64,000 nucleotides of DNA from Lactuca virosa (lineage: Eukaryota; Streptophyta; Magnoliopsida; Asterales; Asteraceae), in NCBI GenBank assembly GCA_928212115.1, contig CAKMRJ010005634.1:124297433-124361432 (forward strand). The letters are read 5' to 3'. Below the pieces are notes generated by a model. The model made no database searches. It was not told the origin of the DNA and saw nothing but the letters and a program-made list of their open reading frames with translations. Shown piece by piece: positions 10,221 to 21,170 of the stretch (position 1 is the stretch's first letter; every line of letters begins with the position of its first letter). A program made the translations under genes and the position numbers.

Positions 10221-10868
10221 TCATATCACCCAAAGAACCACCACTGGATTTATAAGGCGTCTTTCCATGGGTGTCAGACCTTCACAGAAACAGTTATAGA
10301 GCTGGTAATCACTAATTCCATGTTGGGGGCAATGGACCAACAACTTCTTGAATCTCTCCCAGTAGGTATGTAAAGCTTCTCTTTTTCCTTGTTTGATACC
10401 AAGGATTTCTCTTCTGAGACTGGAGACTCGCGTTTTTGGAAAATATTTCTCTAAGAACAACTTCGCGAGCTCTGTCCAAGTGGTGATGGAACCAGATGGG
10501 AGTTCATATAACCATTTTCTTGCAGAATCTTGCAGCGAAAAGGGGAATGCCCTTAACTTTATCTGGTCTTCTGTGACAGCATGAGGCTTCATTCCTGAAC
10601 AAACCACATGAAATTCCTTGAGGAATTTATGTGGGTCTTCGTTTTCCAATCCTCTGAAAGTGGGAAGAAGATGAATCAGCCCAGATTTAAGTTTGAAGTT
10701 CTGGGCTTCTGGAAACGTAATGCAAAGGGGCTGTTGGTTGACCTCATGAGTGGCCCACTCTCTAAGGGTCTTTTCTGCTTCGTCTCCACTCAAAACTAAG
10801 TCTTCAGATTCGGTTTCTGAAGATTCGGTTTCTGAAGAGTCTGTGATTTCGGATCTGATTCGTTCCAC
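10221..10868 (-). pseudogene. gag capsid core of Athila element B
   Basis: An open frame of about 215 codons carries the retrotransposon gag domain. It has HLLPTFRGLENEDPHKFLKEF, then IKLRAFPFSLQDSARKWLYEL, TTWTELAKLFLEKYFP and FKKLLVHCPQHGISDY, all characteristic of Athila capsid. The first codon used here is GTG, only because solo LTR F cut the gene just upstream (the F duplication agtgc is 10874-10878). The N-terminus continues at 21171-21332. After conceptual removal of F the two parts are out of frame by one base, so a frameshift also exists near the junction. Confidence 0.85.
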
Positions 10869-10873
10869 AAGGG

Positions 10874-10878
10874 AGTGC
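10874..10878. repeat. Target-site duplication agtgc, left copy of solo LTR F
   Basis: Identical to 21171-21175 on the other side of F. It sits inside the gag of element B. Confidence 0.92.
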
Positions 10879-12753
10879 TGTCACACCCCAAAACCGGAAC
10901 GACGGAAACGTTCTGGGGTGGAGGACGTCATGTACGGTATCATAACAATGCATAATAATAAACAAGCAACAAAATCTATTGCATTCGTAGAATAATTTTA
11001 ATACAAGCGTGTTCTGTATAGTTTATAAGACACCAAAATATGAACCAAAATAAGAGATGAGTCTTGAATGTGCTCCATCTTCTCAAAAGCTTCATCGGTA
11101 CCTATCTACTAATGACCTAAGAATACAAGTTATTTTGAAAGAGTTTATCAGCATTAAAGCTGGTGAGTTCATAAGTATCTAGTGTCATTGTTTGTATGAA
11201 AACACTTGTAAGTTTGAAGAAAATGTTTGGAAGTTCTCAATGTAAATGTTTGTAGTGAGTAATAGTATCTCCTAGAAAATCCTATATTTTCTACTAAAAT
11301 TGGCCTTCTACCAAGGCACCAATGTTCTGTATGTTTGTTCCGCGTAAAAGTATGTATTTTCCCAAGTATGTCTATCGTTAACGAAATATAGTTTAAACAT
11401 TTATGAATATGTGAGAAGATCACAAAGTAAATGTAATAAGGAAAATAATGTTTTACCTCAGCAGTACGATTGCTGGCTATAAAGTAATAAAATACAGACT
11501 CGAGGTAGTATTAAATGTACAATACACCTCGGGGAGTCTTTTTGCCTTTAATCCCTAGTTGTTTAATTAAAGGTTTGAATGTGAACTCGTATGTAACCAT
11601 GCTGATCGGCGACTGAATAAATGATGACCCTCCGGTGTCATATGTAGTGAGGTGACATTTTGTCACCCCTTGGCCTTATCGGCTGGGACTGTAGCTAGCA
11701 GTCGGGATGTGGGAGTGTCTGTCCCGTGTAGATCTATACACACAATGCCCGCTCTCCCTCCAGGAGACTCTGGTTACAAAAATGATACAACACGGTCTTG
11801 TTGTATCCGAAAATAGTATGTCACATTCTAGTTATCGTATTCGTATGTTTGTATAGTATATCATATTGTATAATGTTCTCTCTGTACTAGTGTATAGTAT
11901 GCTCTCTAATATAGTGCATCGTATGTTTGTGATGACTTGTAAACGTACTGACTCTTGTATGCTTCGTTGTACTAGTAATAGTGAGTAGTAATCTCTTAAA
12001 CTATACCTATTATAGTTTACTAGTAATGTTGTTTGTATGCCTTTGCTACTCAAAGGTACTGAACTGAAATAAAAGCATTTATATCTAAACACATATACGT
12101 GATATATAACTAAGGTTTCAACGACATTCGGACAAATAACAAGATACTCTATGTCCACAACAAAACAAGGAACATGAAATAAAGTGAGTTATCAGTCCTA
12201 AGCCCTTCAAATCTTATTTATATAAATATATATGTATAGACATGAGTTTGACAATAATATAAGTTAAAAGAAGTTTGTAAAGGATTTAGCAGATAAAAGA
12301 GTTTAAAATGTTTTGAAATGTTTGAAATCCATAAGTTTGATAACAATTTGAAAGTAATAGAAAATCTTTCTGTTTGTTCTAGTTATTAATCACATGTGAT
12401 TAATATAATAACTAGAATGTTTCAAGTTTTATTCCCCCCATAAAAGCATTTAAAATCATTTCAAAGGTTGATTAAGGGGTATGAACTCACCTGTAGTGAG
12501 TGGTTTGGATGGAAGTGTTGCGTAGGATGCTAAGTGTCAAGTGAGGACTTAAGCACACACAGATCCTATTTAACATATAATGACACATATATGTATCTAA
12601 TTAGTGTTTAAACAACTAATTAAGCAAGTAAGGACACCTTAGGAAATGGAAAACACTTTGATTCAAGTGCTAGAAGTAAAAAGGGTTGCACCTAAGGGTT
12701 GTAGGGCCTCACATTGGAGTTTACGGCCCAAGTGTAAACCCCCATGAGTTTAC

Positions 12754-13540
12754 TGTTGGATATAGTGTCTAAGTCCATAACTTTATTTGGTATGTACTTG
12801 ACCCGACCCGGCATGGTCCATTTGGGTTGCATGGCATTGCAATACTTGGATAGACTAAATGAGAGAATAAGGCACTTATCATTATTAATATATTATAAGT
12901 TCTAATATATTAATAATAGTATTATTTAATTAGTATTGATCAAGTATTAATCTAGTATTAATTTGGTGATCAAAGTGAGACTAATTAAATATATAGGGTT
13001 GATTATGACAATCATCAATTCTTTTATGGTGGATTAATGATCCATGGTTTATGGGTTATGGATGTAACCATATGGAGCTCCATGGATAGTCCATGGGAGT
13101 TACAAATCCATGGGTCATGAGAAATCAAGAGTCATGACAATTAAGGGCATTCATGTGTAAACCCTAATTGTGACAACACTATAAAAGGAACCCTATGGCA
13201 AGCAAAAAGTGGAGCTAGTGGACCTAGTGTTACTAGAGAGGGCATAACCGATTTTGAGTGCTAGAAGTATTCTCTCAAGTTATTCCAAGTCTTGTGGTGT
13301 TGTGTGAAGCATTTGAGGCACAACATTTGGGGTGCTAGGCTCACAAAGTCTTGAAGGAATCCAAGCAACAACAAGGTATGTATTTCTACTAGTTTTATGT
13401 TTTATGTAATCCCCATGCCATGCTAGTTAGGAAATAACCTTGAAAAAGAAATTTGCATGTATATAGAGAAAACATAGATTCAAGGTTATTAGGGTTGCAT
13501 GTACACTTAGGAAGTGTTAGAATGCTCATATAACCCATCA
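12754..13540 (+). repeat. 5' LTR of element C (787 bp)
   Basis: It starts TGTTGGATATAG and ends ACCCATCA. A TATA-like ACTATAAAAGGAACCC lies near 13180-13195, giving the likely transcription start inside the LTR. It is nearly identical to 19550-20333 and related to the LTRs of D, I and J. Confidence 0.93.
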
Positions 13541-13541
13541 G

Positions 13542-13554
13542 TGGTATCAGAGCC
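13542..13554 (+). promoter_or_regulatory. Primer-binding site of element C (initiator tRNA-Met)
   Basis: TGGTATCAGAGCC follows the LTR after one base, perfectly complementary to the 3' end of plant initiator tRNA-Met. Confidence 0.93.
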
Positions 13555-13621
13555 TAGGATTGTTTTCTGTATACTTGATGCAAAACTGCTTAAAAATCGA
13601 AAATTCTGCATTCTGACGACT

Positions 13622-13712
13622 GGACTCGCCGAGTCCATGGGGAGGACTCGCCGAGTCCATGAACAAATTCATTCTACTCGTCGAGTAGAATAGTGCACTC
13701 GGCGAGTAGGAG
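13622..13712 (+). repeat. Cluster of ACTCGNCGAGT palindromes in the element C leader
   Basis: GGACTCGCCGAGTCC occurs at 13622-13636 and 13644-13658, then TTCTACTCGTCGAGTAGAA (13672-13690) and CACTCGGCGAGTAGG (13696-13710). All are CG-centred inverted repeats. The same type recurs at 55527-55611 in the leader of element I. Confidence 0.88.
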
Positions 13713-14572
13713 CGTGCTGGGCAGTTTTTTCGAGTTTTGTTGCTGGAAATGGATTAAGATCATTATCCCAATCTGTTTTGGACTTGTAAAATCTGTTTTT
13801 CAAAATGATAATGATTATGTTAACCCATTTTTGCATGACTTTTATCAATTTTCAAGTATTGTATATAGTTATATGATTTCTTGAAATTGCTTGACATGAA
13901 TTTGTGTTCTTATGAGTTTTTAGAAGATCATAGGCATTATGTGTAACCACCATGTGTGTTTAATTCATGATCTTAATGGCTATGATGGTGTCCATAACTT
14001 GTCCTCAAGTTATGGATAACCAAAAGTCACTTCTTTTAATTGTGATTAAAGAACTAAAGAGGTTTCATAAAATGAAGAGTCTTCATTTTATGAACCATTA
14101 AAACTCATAAGTTACAAATTGAAGAGACTTGGAATAGTTTCAAATCTTGCCCTCAAGTTTTGGAATTTGAAAAGTCTTATACTTTAATACTTTAATTCCA
14201 AATTAAACCTTAGATTTTTAAAAAGTTTTTAAAAATCAACACTTATACTATTATTATAATTTTATTATATAGATATGTATAAGAATATGTCATTCTTACC
14301 GTTAGTAGGCCTCATTCACGAAGCCGGTCTATAAGGGGGGTATAAGGTTTTGCCTATAAAATGGTGACTTAATGGGTGTCCACTCTCACCCACCGCTTCC
14401 TTGATCGGTGGAGGGTCGTTAGCCGAACGGGTAGGATACGACTTTAAATACTCGTTAAAAGTATAATGAATTATAAAGTAACTATACATTATAAATTCCC
14501 AATCTTAGTTACTTTAGGAAAATGTGAAATTGGTGCTAGCCCATAAAATTACACTTTGTACCTTACCAAGTC

Positions 14573-14608
14573 GTTAGTGGAGCGTGTGTGGTTAACCGGC
14601 ACACTAAC
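14573..14608 (+). ncRNA. Candidate leader stem-loop 1 of element C
   Basis: GTTAGTG (14573-14579) pairs with CACTAAC (14602-14608) around a 22-base loop ending GGTTAACCGGCA. An outer AGTC/GACT pairing can extend the stem. The loop itself contains the palindrome GGTTAACC, so kissing between two RNAs is conceivable. Confidence 0.55.
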
Positions 14609-14652
14609 ATGGACTAGTAAGAGTGGCAAAGGGTAACTTGACTTTATTATAG

Positions 14653-14688
14653 ATCGGTGGAGCGTGTGTGGTTAACCGGCACATCGAT
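14653..14688 (+). ncRNA. Candidate leader stem-loop 2 of element C
   Basis: It has the same loop as stem-loop 1 but a different stem: ATCG-GTG (14653-14659) against CAC-AT-CGAT (14680-14688), with a two-base bulge. Loop conservation with a changed but still pairing stem is the reason to consider it structural. Confidence 0.5.
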
Positions 14689-15049
14689 TAGGTAATATTG
14701 TTGAGGGTACCAAGTCAATTTGTATGGTTATTCACACCTTGTTTGTGATCCTCGGCATCCCAGTCACAAACTTGAGAGGGCACAATCGAGATTCAAACAT
14801 GCCATTGAAAGTTCAATGTATCTCAAAAGATCTAGGAGTTTCAAATCCAATTAAAAACTTAATTATATTTCGTTTTTATGGTAGGAAATTGGTAAATCGT
14901 CATTTACCTACCTTCAACTATTTTATAATTTGGATTACGGCATCCCTCTTCCAGTTATAAATAGGTTGTTGGGTCCTAGCCTTAATATTTCATATTGGGT
15001 GTTATATTAAGGACTTTAAATCAACTAACTTGAATTTCTCCCATTATAG

Positions 15050-15740
15050 ATGTCTAGTTTAGACAGCTATGGTCTTCCCAAATCTTTAGGAACAAGCTTC
15101 CTAATGAAGATGATATCCCAAATGGCAACCAAGGTGAAAGATCAATCCCTTTGTTGTGCATTAGTGGGACTGGAAATCATACTTCACTTCCTCCACCTCC
15201 TCCAATAAATCTCCTTATCCCACAAGTTTCAAGACATGATAAGTTCTAAGTCACTCAATCCCTATTGGCAAACAAAGTCTATATGTGCTTAGGTCTTGGA
15301 GATTAAGTCACATATTGACAAGCCGGGAGAGTAGGGTGTCGAAGTCTCAAGGTAGCTGGCTGTTGACTTGGTCACTCCCTGATAACAGATCACGACATGA
15401 CCCTTAATGATCTTACCTATTTGCTTGATGATGCTGAATCAGCAATGATTTGGAGCATTGGTAAAGCAAAATTTGATTGGAAGATCAACTTCCCAAACTT
15501 CCATGGACATTGACAATGGTAACATTGGAAGTCCAGAAAAACTTTCTCTTCCCAATTGAAAGGGATTGGCCATAGTCAACTCGGTTGACCAAATGGTAAA
15601 GAGAAAGGCTAAGTCTGTGATAGTCCCGTGTACCGTTTCCAAAGAGTCCATATGTTTCTGTTGCCAAAGGAAGGGCATTGGTTGCGAAGCTGCCAAATTT
15701 ACCTAAAAGTCCATAAGGATAGTAAAGTCAAATGTTTGAC
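15050..15740 (+). pseudogene. gag remnant of element C
   Basis: Forward translation gives MSSLDSYGLPKSLG at 15050, then fragments typical of copia gag, and near 15651-15694 a zinc-knuckle remnant (CFCCQRK... GHWLRSC) split by a one-base frameshift. Stops are frequent. Gag would package the RNA, but this copy cannot encode it. Similar open frames in element I (52927-54115) show what the family looks like when better preserved. Confidence 0.7.
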
Positions 15741-16339
15741 TCTACTTCAGGTAAAGTCCATTGTCTAACTCTATTAAGTTTCTATTCTGAGATTCTTATT
15801 GCATGATGTGACTGGGTCACATGTTGATGTTTTAAGAATCAAAGAAAAGTGAAGAAACTTAAAGGAAGTATATGCTGATTCTGATCGCGAAGAGGGATTT
15901 TGATCGCATGGTTCGGTGATCAGAATTTTGAGCTATTACTTAAGAGTTGAGACATATTGCTTAGGAATAAATAACAACAAGGTTTTCATATGGGTTGTAA
16001 GGATAAGTTTTCCGCAAAGTTTTAAAATAAAGAAAAGTTTTGATTTTATTTATTTTAAGTATCCTTCCAACGGCATTTGTGAAAAATTGTTGATTATATG
16101 TTTCCATTAATAGCAATATTTGAAAATGGATTTGATTCTTTCATTTGTGGTAGTATCATAATTTACCAAATAAGGAAAGATTCTCATCGCCCAAGTTTCA
16201 GTTAGATAGAAACTTGGAATCATGCAACTTGTATTGTATGATGAATGAGAAGTTTTCATCTTTGGGAAATTAAGACTAATTCCTTGTTCACATGTACATG
16301 TGAGTCAAGTGAAGGACTAAAAGATTGGGTACACTTGGT
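15741..16339 (+). other. Degenerate interior of element C, no readable gene
   Basis: By position between gag and integrase this should be protease and the integrase N-terminus. Only short frames remain and I cannot confirm a motif. Confidence 0.5.
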
Positions 16340-17000
16340 TGTGTGCTGGTCAGGTCCACCACAAAGATAGATAAGATTATTCGTTATGATTTACTAAAGT
16401 TTAGTAAATATGGTTATGCTTACGAGTTTAAGTGTAATTCTGAAACATTGGAAAAGTTTCAATGTATGGCAGAATGAATAGAAGAATCAAATAAGGCAGA
16501 AAGATAAAAGTTTCTCCAATCTGAAGAGATGGGAGAGTACTTGTGTATTTTGTTTTATGATTATCTTAGTGATTATGGAACCATATCACAATTGATCCTC
16601 TAAGGACACCTTAGTGTGTTTGTTGCCTGAGGAGAGGAATCGTGAATTGTTGAAATGGTTAAATCAAAAGATAATTCATACTTCGTGCCAAAAACAAATC
16701 CTGGAGTTATACTCCAAGATTGTAACTTGAGTGACATAGTCTTTAGAAAGTTCATAACACTTGTCAAATGTAGAGTAAGATGTTTCCTATTCTTGTACAT
16801 TTGAGATTGGTAAGTTGTGATGTTTTGGATAAAACAAAGACCAGCTAAGACCAATAGTGAGAAGTGTTTAACTTGATAAGAATCCGCACTAGATCTTGAA
16901 TATTTGTTTTGTCAAGGAATGGTTCTTGACAAAGAGAAGTCTTATATGTCAAGAGGATAGTGGGAGTCTAAATGATTCTGAAATAGTTTCAAGAACTAAA
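16340..17000 (+). pseudogene. Integrase remnant of element C
   Basis: Forward frames retain YGYAYEFKCNSETLEKF (near 16410-16460), the segment after the first catalytic Asp in copia integrase. EEMGEYLCILF and YGTISQL follow, the degraded second-Asp region, and later FLTKRSLICQEDSGS-like residues. Element I reads the same positions as YGYVYLIKHKSETFERF. Multiple stops and frameshifts are present and neither the second Asp nor the Glu motif survives clearly. Confidence 0.65.
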
Positions 17001-19538
17001 TCAAGAGTTTTGTTAATCACTAGCCCACGACTTGAGGTTTGTAACCTATCGTGTTGACATATTCTTGTTTCTGTGTCTGTTCCAGTTGAAAGTTGATTAT
17101 GCTTGTGAGTTCTATGAGTTCTCAATTGTTTGCATAACAACCCGGAAGCAATGGTGGGCATTGTGCTACCAGGTGGCAAGAAATTAAGATTGCACAAGTT
17201 CAGTCCCTATGAATTTGGAAGTGTCACTAACCTAGTCCTGTGATTATGGTTATGACAAATTCACATGGATAGGAACACATACACCACAAAATCTAAGTGT
17301 CATAAGGTTTCTCTTCGATTCATGAAAATGATGGTGAGGAAACGCTTCCACTAAGAAGATTTTAAGTAGATAGCGGTTGTGATATTTGCATTCTCATATA
17401 GTTAGTGGAGCGTGTGTGGTTAACCGGCACACTAACTAGTGAGAATTGCAAAAGGTCTAGACAAACATGTGAGCTATCTAAGGAAAGGTGTATGTTTTTG
17501 ATAAAGTCTTATCAAAGCAATCTAGTATCAGAAAAATGAACTTTGGTAAGAAAGTCAATAAAGTATTGATTTCTAGAAGTCCAGTAGATTTCTGAGTACA
17601 TGTCAAAGCTAGTGGGAGCATAAAGTGTTATGCTGGTAATCATTATGCTAGTGGGAGCATGACGATTATGTTAAATATTGCAGGTTAGCAATGTTAATTA
17701 TAGAAAACAAAAGTTTCAATTCGCCTTGAAAAAGTTGTTTTGCTATAATTAAGGGAGAGGATTTATACTTCACTCCAATTCTACAAGCTTAGATTGAGAA
17801 TTTAATCTACTTTAGTCAAGAATATATATGAATGTTATGTTGGAATGGTTTAACATAAGGAAATTCTATATATGTTGCGTTCTCAAAATTCGATTATGAT
17901 TACGGCATCCCTCTTCATAGTTCGAATTATGAAAACATGGCAAATAAAAATTTTTATAGCATAAATCATGTCCCATATGCTTTGGGTATAGGTTTGATTA
18001 CATGTGCTATAATATTCATCCATTCTAAATTTTCCAAATGCCTAGGGCATTAAGATGGAAAAAGGAATAGAACTGGAAATGACTAAAATGATTAAGCAAA
18101 GTTGTCGAGGACAATCTGAGGTTTACCAAAGATTGGTTGCTCATGGACAATTAGAAGTATAGAGTAAGGACCATATTGACATATTTTGAAAAGAGGCAAC
18201 TCTTGTTCAGAAGTGATGGTCAAAATGGTAATATGGAATTGTCTCCATAGGTGGAAGTTATTCTTTGAATCTGTGTAAGATTAAAGAACTTAATGCTAAG
18301 AAGGATGTTCAAAGGAATGTACTTTGAATTTGAGACTTCATTTCCATGGAATTGTTTTCCATTGGAATACTTTGTAATTTCTGTTGCCAAGTCTTTGTGA
18401 CTTCTGTGCATAGTCATTACAAGGGGATCATTGCATATAAGTTTAGAATCTAACAGATTACAGTAGATGGCAAGAGTTTGGTATTCTTTCATTTACAACG
18501 AGGATTGGAATTGTGAAATTAGCATCATTGGAATATTGTCAATTGATCTATTTCACAAAGAGAGGACCATATGTAAACATAGTATGCATACTTGGAGTAT
18601 GGCATAATTGTTGTTTGGAAAAACATAGTGTACATGCTTGGAGCATGGGACAACTAATGTTTTAATTCAAGCATAAAGTTGATTAATCGAAACATAAATA
18701 ATGAGTAATCAATATGGTGCTTAAATAAAAGGTGTTTTTATTTACACTCAAAGTGTTGGGGCCATATAAGATTAGTATTATTCTTATGTTTCACTTTGCA
18801 TGTTTTGACTTCCAGAATAATTATGTTATGGTATATATCATATTATTCAAACCATCCACAGTCAGTCATATGTTGGAAGTAGATATGAATCAAGACTGTC
18901 ATGAATTTGGCTTGTATGATTTGTCTAAAGTGCTTTAGACAATGCAATGGTTGCTACAACATTCATGAGTACTCATAAGGGCTGAGTATTGGATCCAACC
19001 CACGCTCACTTGCATCACTTCATGGAATTTATCTCGAGTGATCGTGAGACGGTAATATCATATAAATCTTCAAACCTAGAGATATGAGTTGTTGACTATG
19101 AGTTGGTTATTCATTGATTGTACGAAAACGCATTGGTAACTCGATGTTATAAAACGTGCCTTTGTGAATAATTCAACAAGTAGTTAGTACAAGCATATCA
19201 GTCGAAGTTTATCTGTTCCTTCTAGAAATAGAAGCAATATCTGGGCCCCTCGATGATTTGGTTTTGACCTATGTACCGGGCCCGGTCAGAACCTAATTGA
19301 TGTGTTCAATTTAGTTCTATGTCGAAACAAATCAGAGATCGAGAAACAAATGCTGGACAATAAGTAAGACCATGTTCCATGTGTTTGTCCGGCTGATATC
19401 ATGAGAACAGAGGATTATATGATCACTTATCTTAAATGGCGTATCATCATCATCTCAGTTCCGAGAGACTTTGAAAGAGCTACGATTGCTAGTCGGATTT
19501 TGAAGTCATATTTGCAAATATAGTTATTAGACTTATCC
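17001..19538 (+). other. Degenerate 3' interior of element C (former RT and RNase H)
   Basis: No polymerase motif can be read with confidence. A third copy of the leader-type stem-loop lies at 17401-17436, out of place. The final part (about 18940-19538) is closely repeated in element D at 23100-23690, for example CAACATTCATGAGT, so it is the family's 3' untranslated region. Short frames here look like chance. Confidence 0.55.
17401..17436 (+). ncRNA. Third, displaced copy of the element C stem-loop
   Basis: GTTAGTG/CACTAAC with the same 22-base loop as 14573-14608. The flanks can lengthen the stem (TAGTTAGTG against CACTAACTA). It lies about 2.8 kb downstream of the leader copies, in decayed coding territory. 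Confidence 0.5.
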
Positions 19539-19549
19539 AAGTGGGAGAC
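19539..19549 (+). promoter_or_regulatory. Polypurine tract of element C
   Basis: AAGTGGGAGAC immediately precedes the 3' LTR, the expected plus-strand primer site; the same sequence precedes the LTRs of D and I. Confidence 0.85.
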
Positions 19550-20333
19550 TGTTGGATATAGTGTCTAAGTCCATAACTTTATTTGGTATGTACTTGACCC
19601 GACCCGGCATGGTCCATTTGGGTTGCATGGCATTGCAATACTTGGATAGACTAAATGAGAGAATAAGGCACTTATGATTATTAATATATTATAAGTTCTA
19701 ATATATTAATAATAGTATTATTTAATTAGTATTGATCAAGTATTAATCTAGTATTAATTTGGTGATCAAAGTGAGACTAATTAAATATATAGGGTTGATT
19801 ATGACAATCATCAATTCTTTTATGGTGGATTAATGATCCATGGTTTATGGGTTTGGATGTAACCATATGGAGCTCCATGGATAGTCCATGGGAGTTACAA
19901 ATCCATGGGTCATGGGAAATCAAGAGTCATGACAATTAAGGGCATTCATGTGTAAACCCTAATTGTGACAACACTATAAAAGGAACCCTATGGCAAGCAA
20001 AAAGTGGAGCTAGTGGACCTAGTGTTACTAGAGAGGGCATAACCGATTTTGAGTGCTAGAAGTATTCTCTCAAGTTATTCCAAGTCTTGTGGTGTTGTGT
20101 GAAGCATTTGAGGCACAACATTTGGGGTGCTAGGCTCACAAAGTCTTGAAGGAATCCAAGCAACAACAAGGTATGTATTTCTACTAGTTTTATGTTTTAT
20201 GTAGTCCCCATGCCATGCTAGTTAGGAAATAACCTTGAAAAAGAAATTTGCATGTATATAGAGAAAACATAGATTCAAGGTTATTAGGGTTGCATGTACA
20301 CTTAGGAAGTGTTAGAATGCTCATAACCCATCA
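19550..20333 (+). repeat. 3' LTR of element C (784 bp)
   Basis: It starts TGTTGGATATAG and ends ACCCATCA, followed by the tttac duplication. Compared with the 5' LTR it has a C/G, an A/G and an A/G substitution plus 1- and 2-bp deletions by eye. Confidence 0.93.
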
Positions 20334-20528
20334 TTTACGGCCCATGGGTTTACGGCCCATGGTGTTTACTGCCCATGGGTTTACGGCCCATGGTGTTTAC
20401 GGCCGTAAACTCATGGTGTCTTGTCCCATTTCATGTGTTTTAAGGTCCTATAATCATCTTGGAAGTGTTCTAGGCTTTGTTTCTAGGCTTAGGAGGGTGT
20501 TGTGGAAACTTTGCACCACTTAAATAGA

Positions 20529-20563
20529 GTTTACGGCCAAGGGAGATTGCCTTGGCCGTAAAC
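20529..20563. repeat. Hairpin-forming inverted repeat in solo LTR F
   Basis: GTTTACGGCCAAGG at 20529-20542 is the exact reverse complement of CCTTGGCCGTAAAC at 20550-20563, with a 7-base loop. It lies directly upstream (in LTR orientation) of a TATTTAAG box near 20518-20526. Its function is unknown. Confidence 0.9.
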
Positions 20564-21170
20564 ACCCTCCTGGTCACGATTTCTAGATGTTTAACAAGTG
20601 TTTCAAGTATACAACATGTTAGGGATAGTGTACTTACGTAGTGGAAGCTTGAAAGGGAGGTTAGAGTCCAAAAACACTAGTGTATGTTCTTTGTGTTCTT
20701 GGTGAAATGAAGAACACTTGAAGATCTACTCAAAAGAAGAGATTTCATGGATGAAATCAAGAGTAAATCAAGGAGAAGAGATGTATTAACTCATATATGG
20801 AACAATTTACTTACATTTTTAAAGATTGGGAGCAAAAGTCTCAAGATCCTTGGGAGAGAATTCGGGTTCTAGGCTTGGAAAAGTGAAAAGTGGCTGAAAA
20901 ATGACTAAGGGCCATATATATACCATGGAGTTTACGGCCACCATGTGTTTACAGCCATATATATACCATGGAGTTTATTCCAAGTCTTATGGTTTATGGC
21001 ATGTTTGGTGGGTTACAACTTCAGTTGCCACTTCCATTCACTTATTCTTTGGATATACTAGGTTCAGAATGCTCAAATAGACTCAAAATAGTGCTAGAAG
21101 TTAGCAGGAACAAGTCTAACTTTGATTGGATTGAATGGTTTGTACAAGATTGAAATGTCGGGTTGTCACA

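Larger units (their letters stand above)
13713..15049 (+). other. Long untranslated leader of element C with conserved structured blocks
   Basis: This region has no plausible gene. It contains a roughly 130-bp block (14300-14450) that matches element I (about 54750-54890) almost base for base, including CCCACCGCTTCCTTGATCGG and nested inverted repeats. Two copies of a stem-loop with a GTGTGTGGTTAACCGGCA loop follow at 14573-14608 and 14653-14688. By position this is where retroelement packaging or dimerisation signals lie; that role is inference. Confidence 0.7.
12754..20333 (+). mobile_element. Element C: young copia-type element with decayed coding region
   Basis: It is complete with two LTRs (12754-13540 and 19550-20333), a tRNA-Met PBS, a purine tract before the 3' LTR and flanking tttac duplications at 12749-12753 and 20334-20338. 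By hand alignment the two LTRs differ by three substitutions and two small indels, which implies recent insertion. The interior keeps only fragments of gag and integrase with many stops, so it probably moved using proteins from a relative such as element I, whose leader and LTR match. Confidence 0.9.
10879..21170 (-). repeat. Solo LTR F (about 2.7 kb net) of a Tekay-like gypsy, split by copia C
   Basis: It begins TGTCACACCCC and ends GGTTGTCACA on the plus strand, so it is oriented on the minus strand like A. It is flanked by agtgc duplications, with no PBS or coding region inside, which marks a solo LTR left by LTR-LTR recombination. Removing element C and its duplication (12754-20338) leaves about 2707 bp. 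Its terminal block matches those of A and H (AACGTT, GACGTC), and it has a near-palindromic GTGTAGATCTATACAC at 11726-11741. GTTTACGGCC motifs occur around 12707-12753, 20334-20410, 20529-20563 and 20930-20955. Confidence 0.9.

Noticed and set aside
13542..13554. tRNA-like sequence TGGTATCAGAGCC
   Set aside because: Only the 3' end complement is present, placed next to an LTR; it is a primer-binding site, not a tRNA gene. The same applies at 5191, 21354, 35138, 37618 and 55681.
20910..20980. TATATATACC repeats in F as the promoter of a downstream host gene
   Set aside because: Lies within solo LTR F; the sequence after it is Athila gag, not a host gene.
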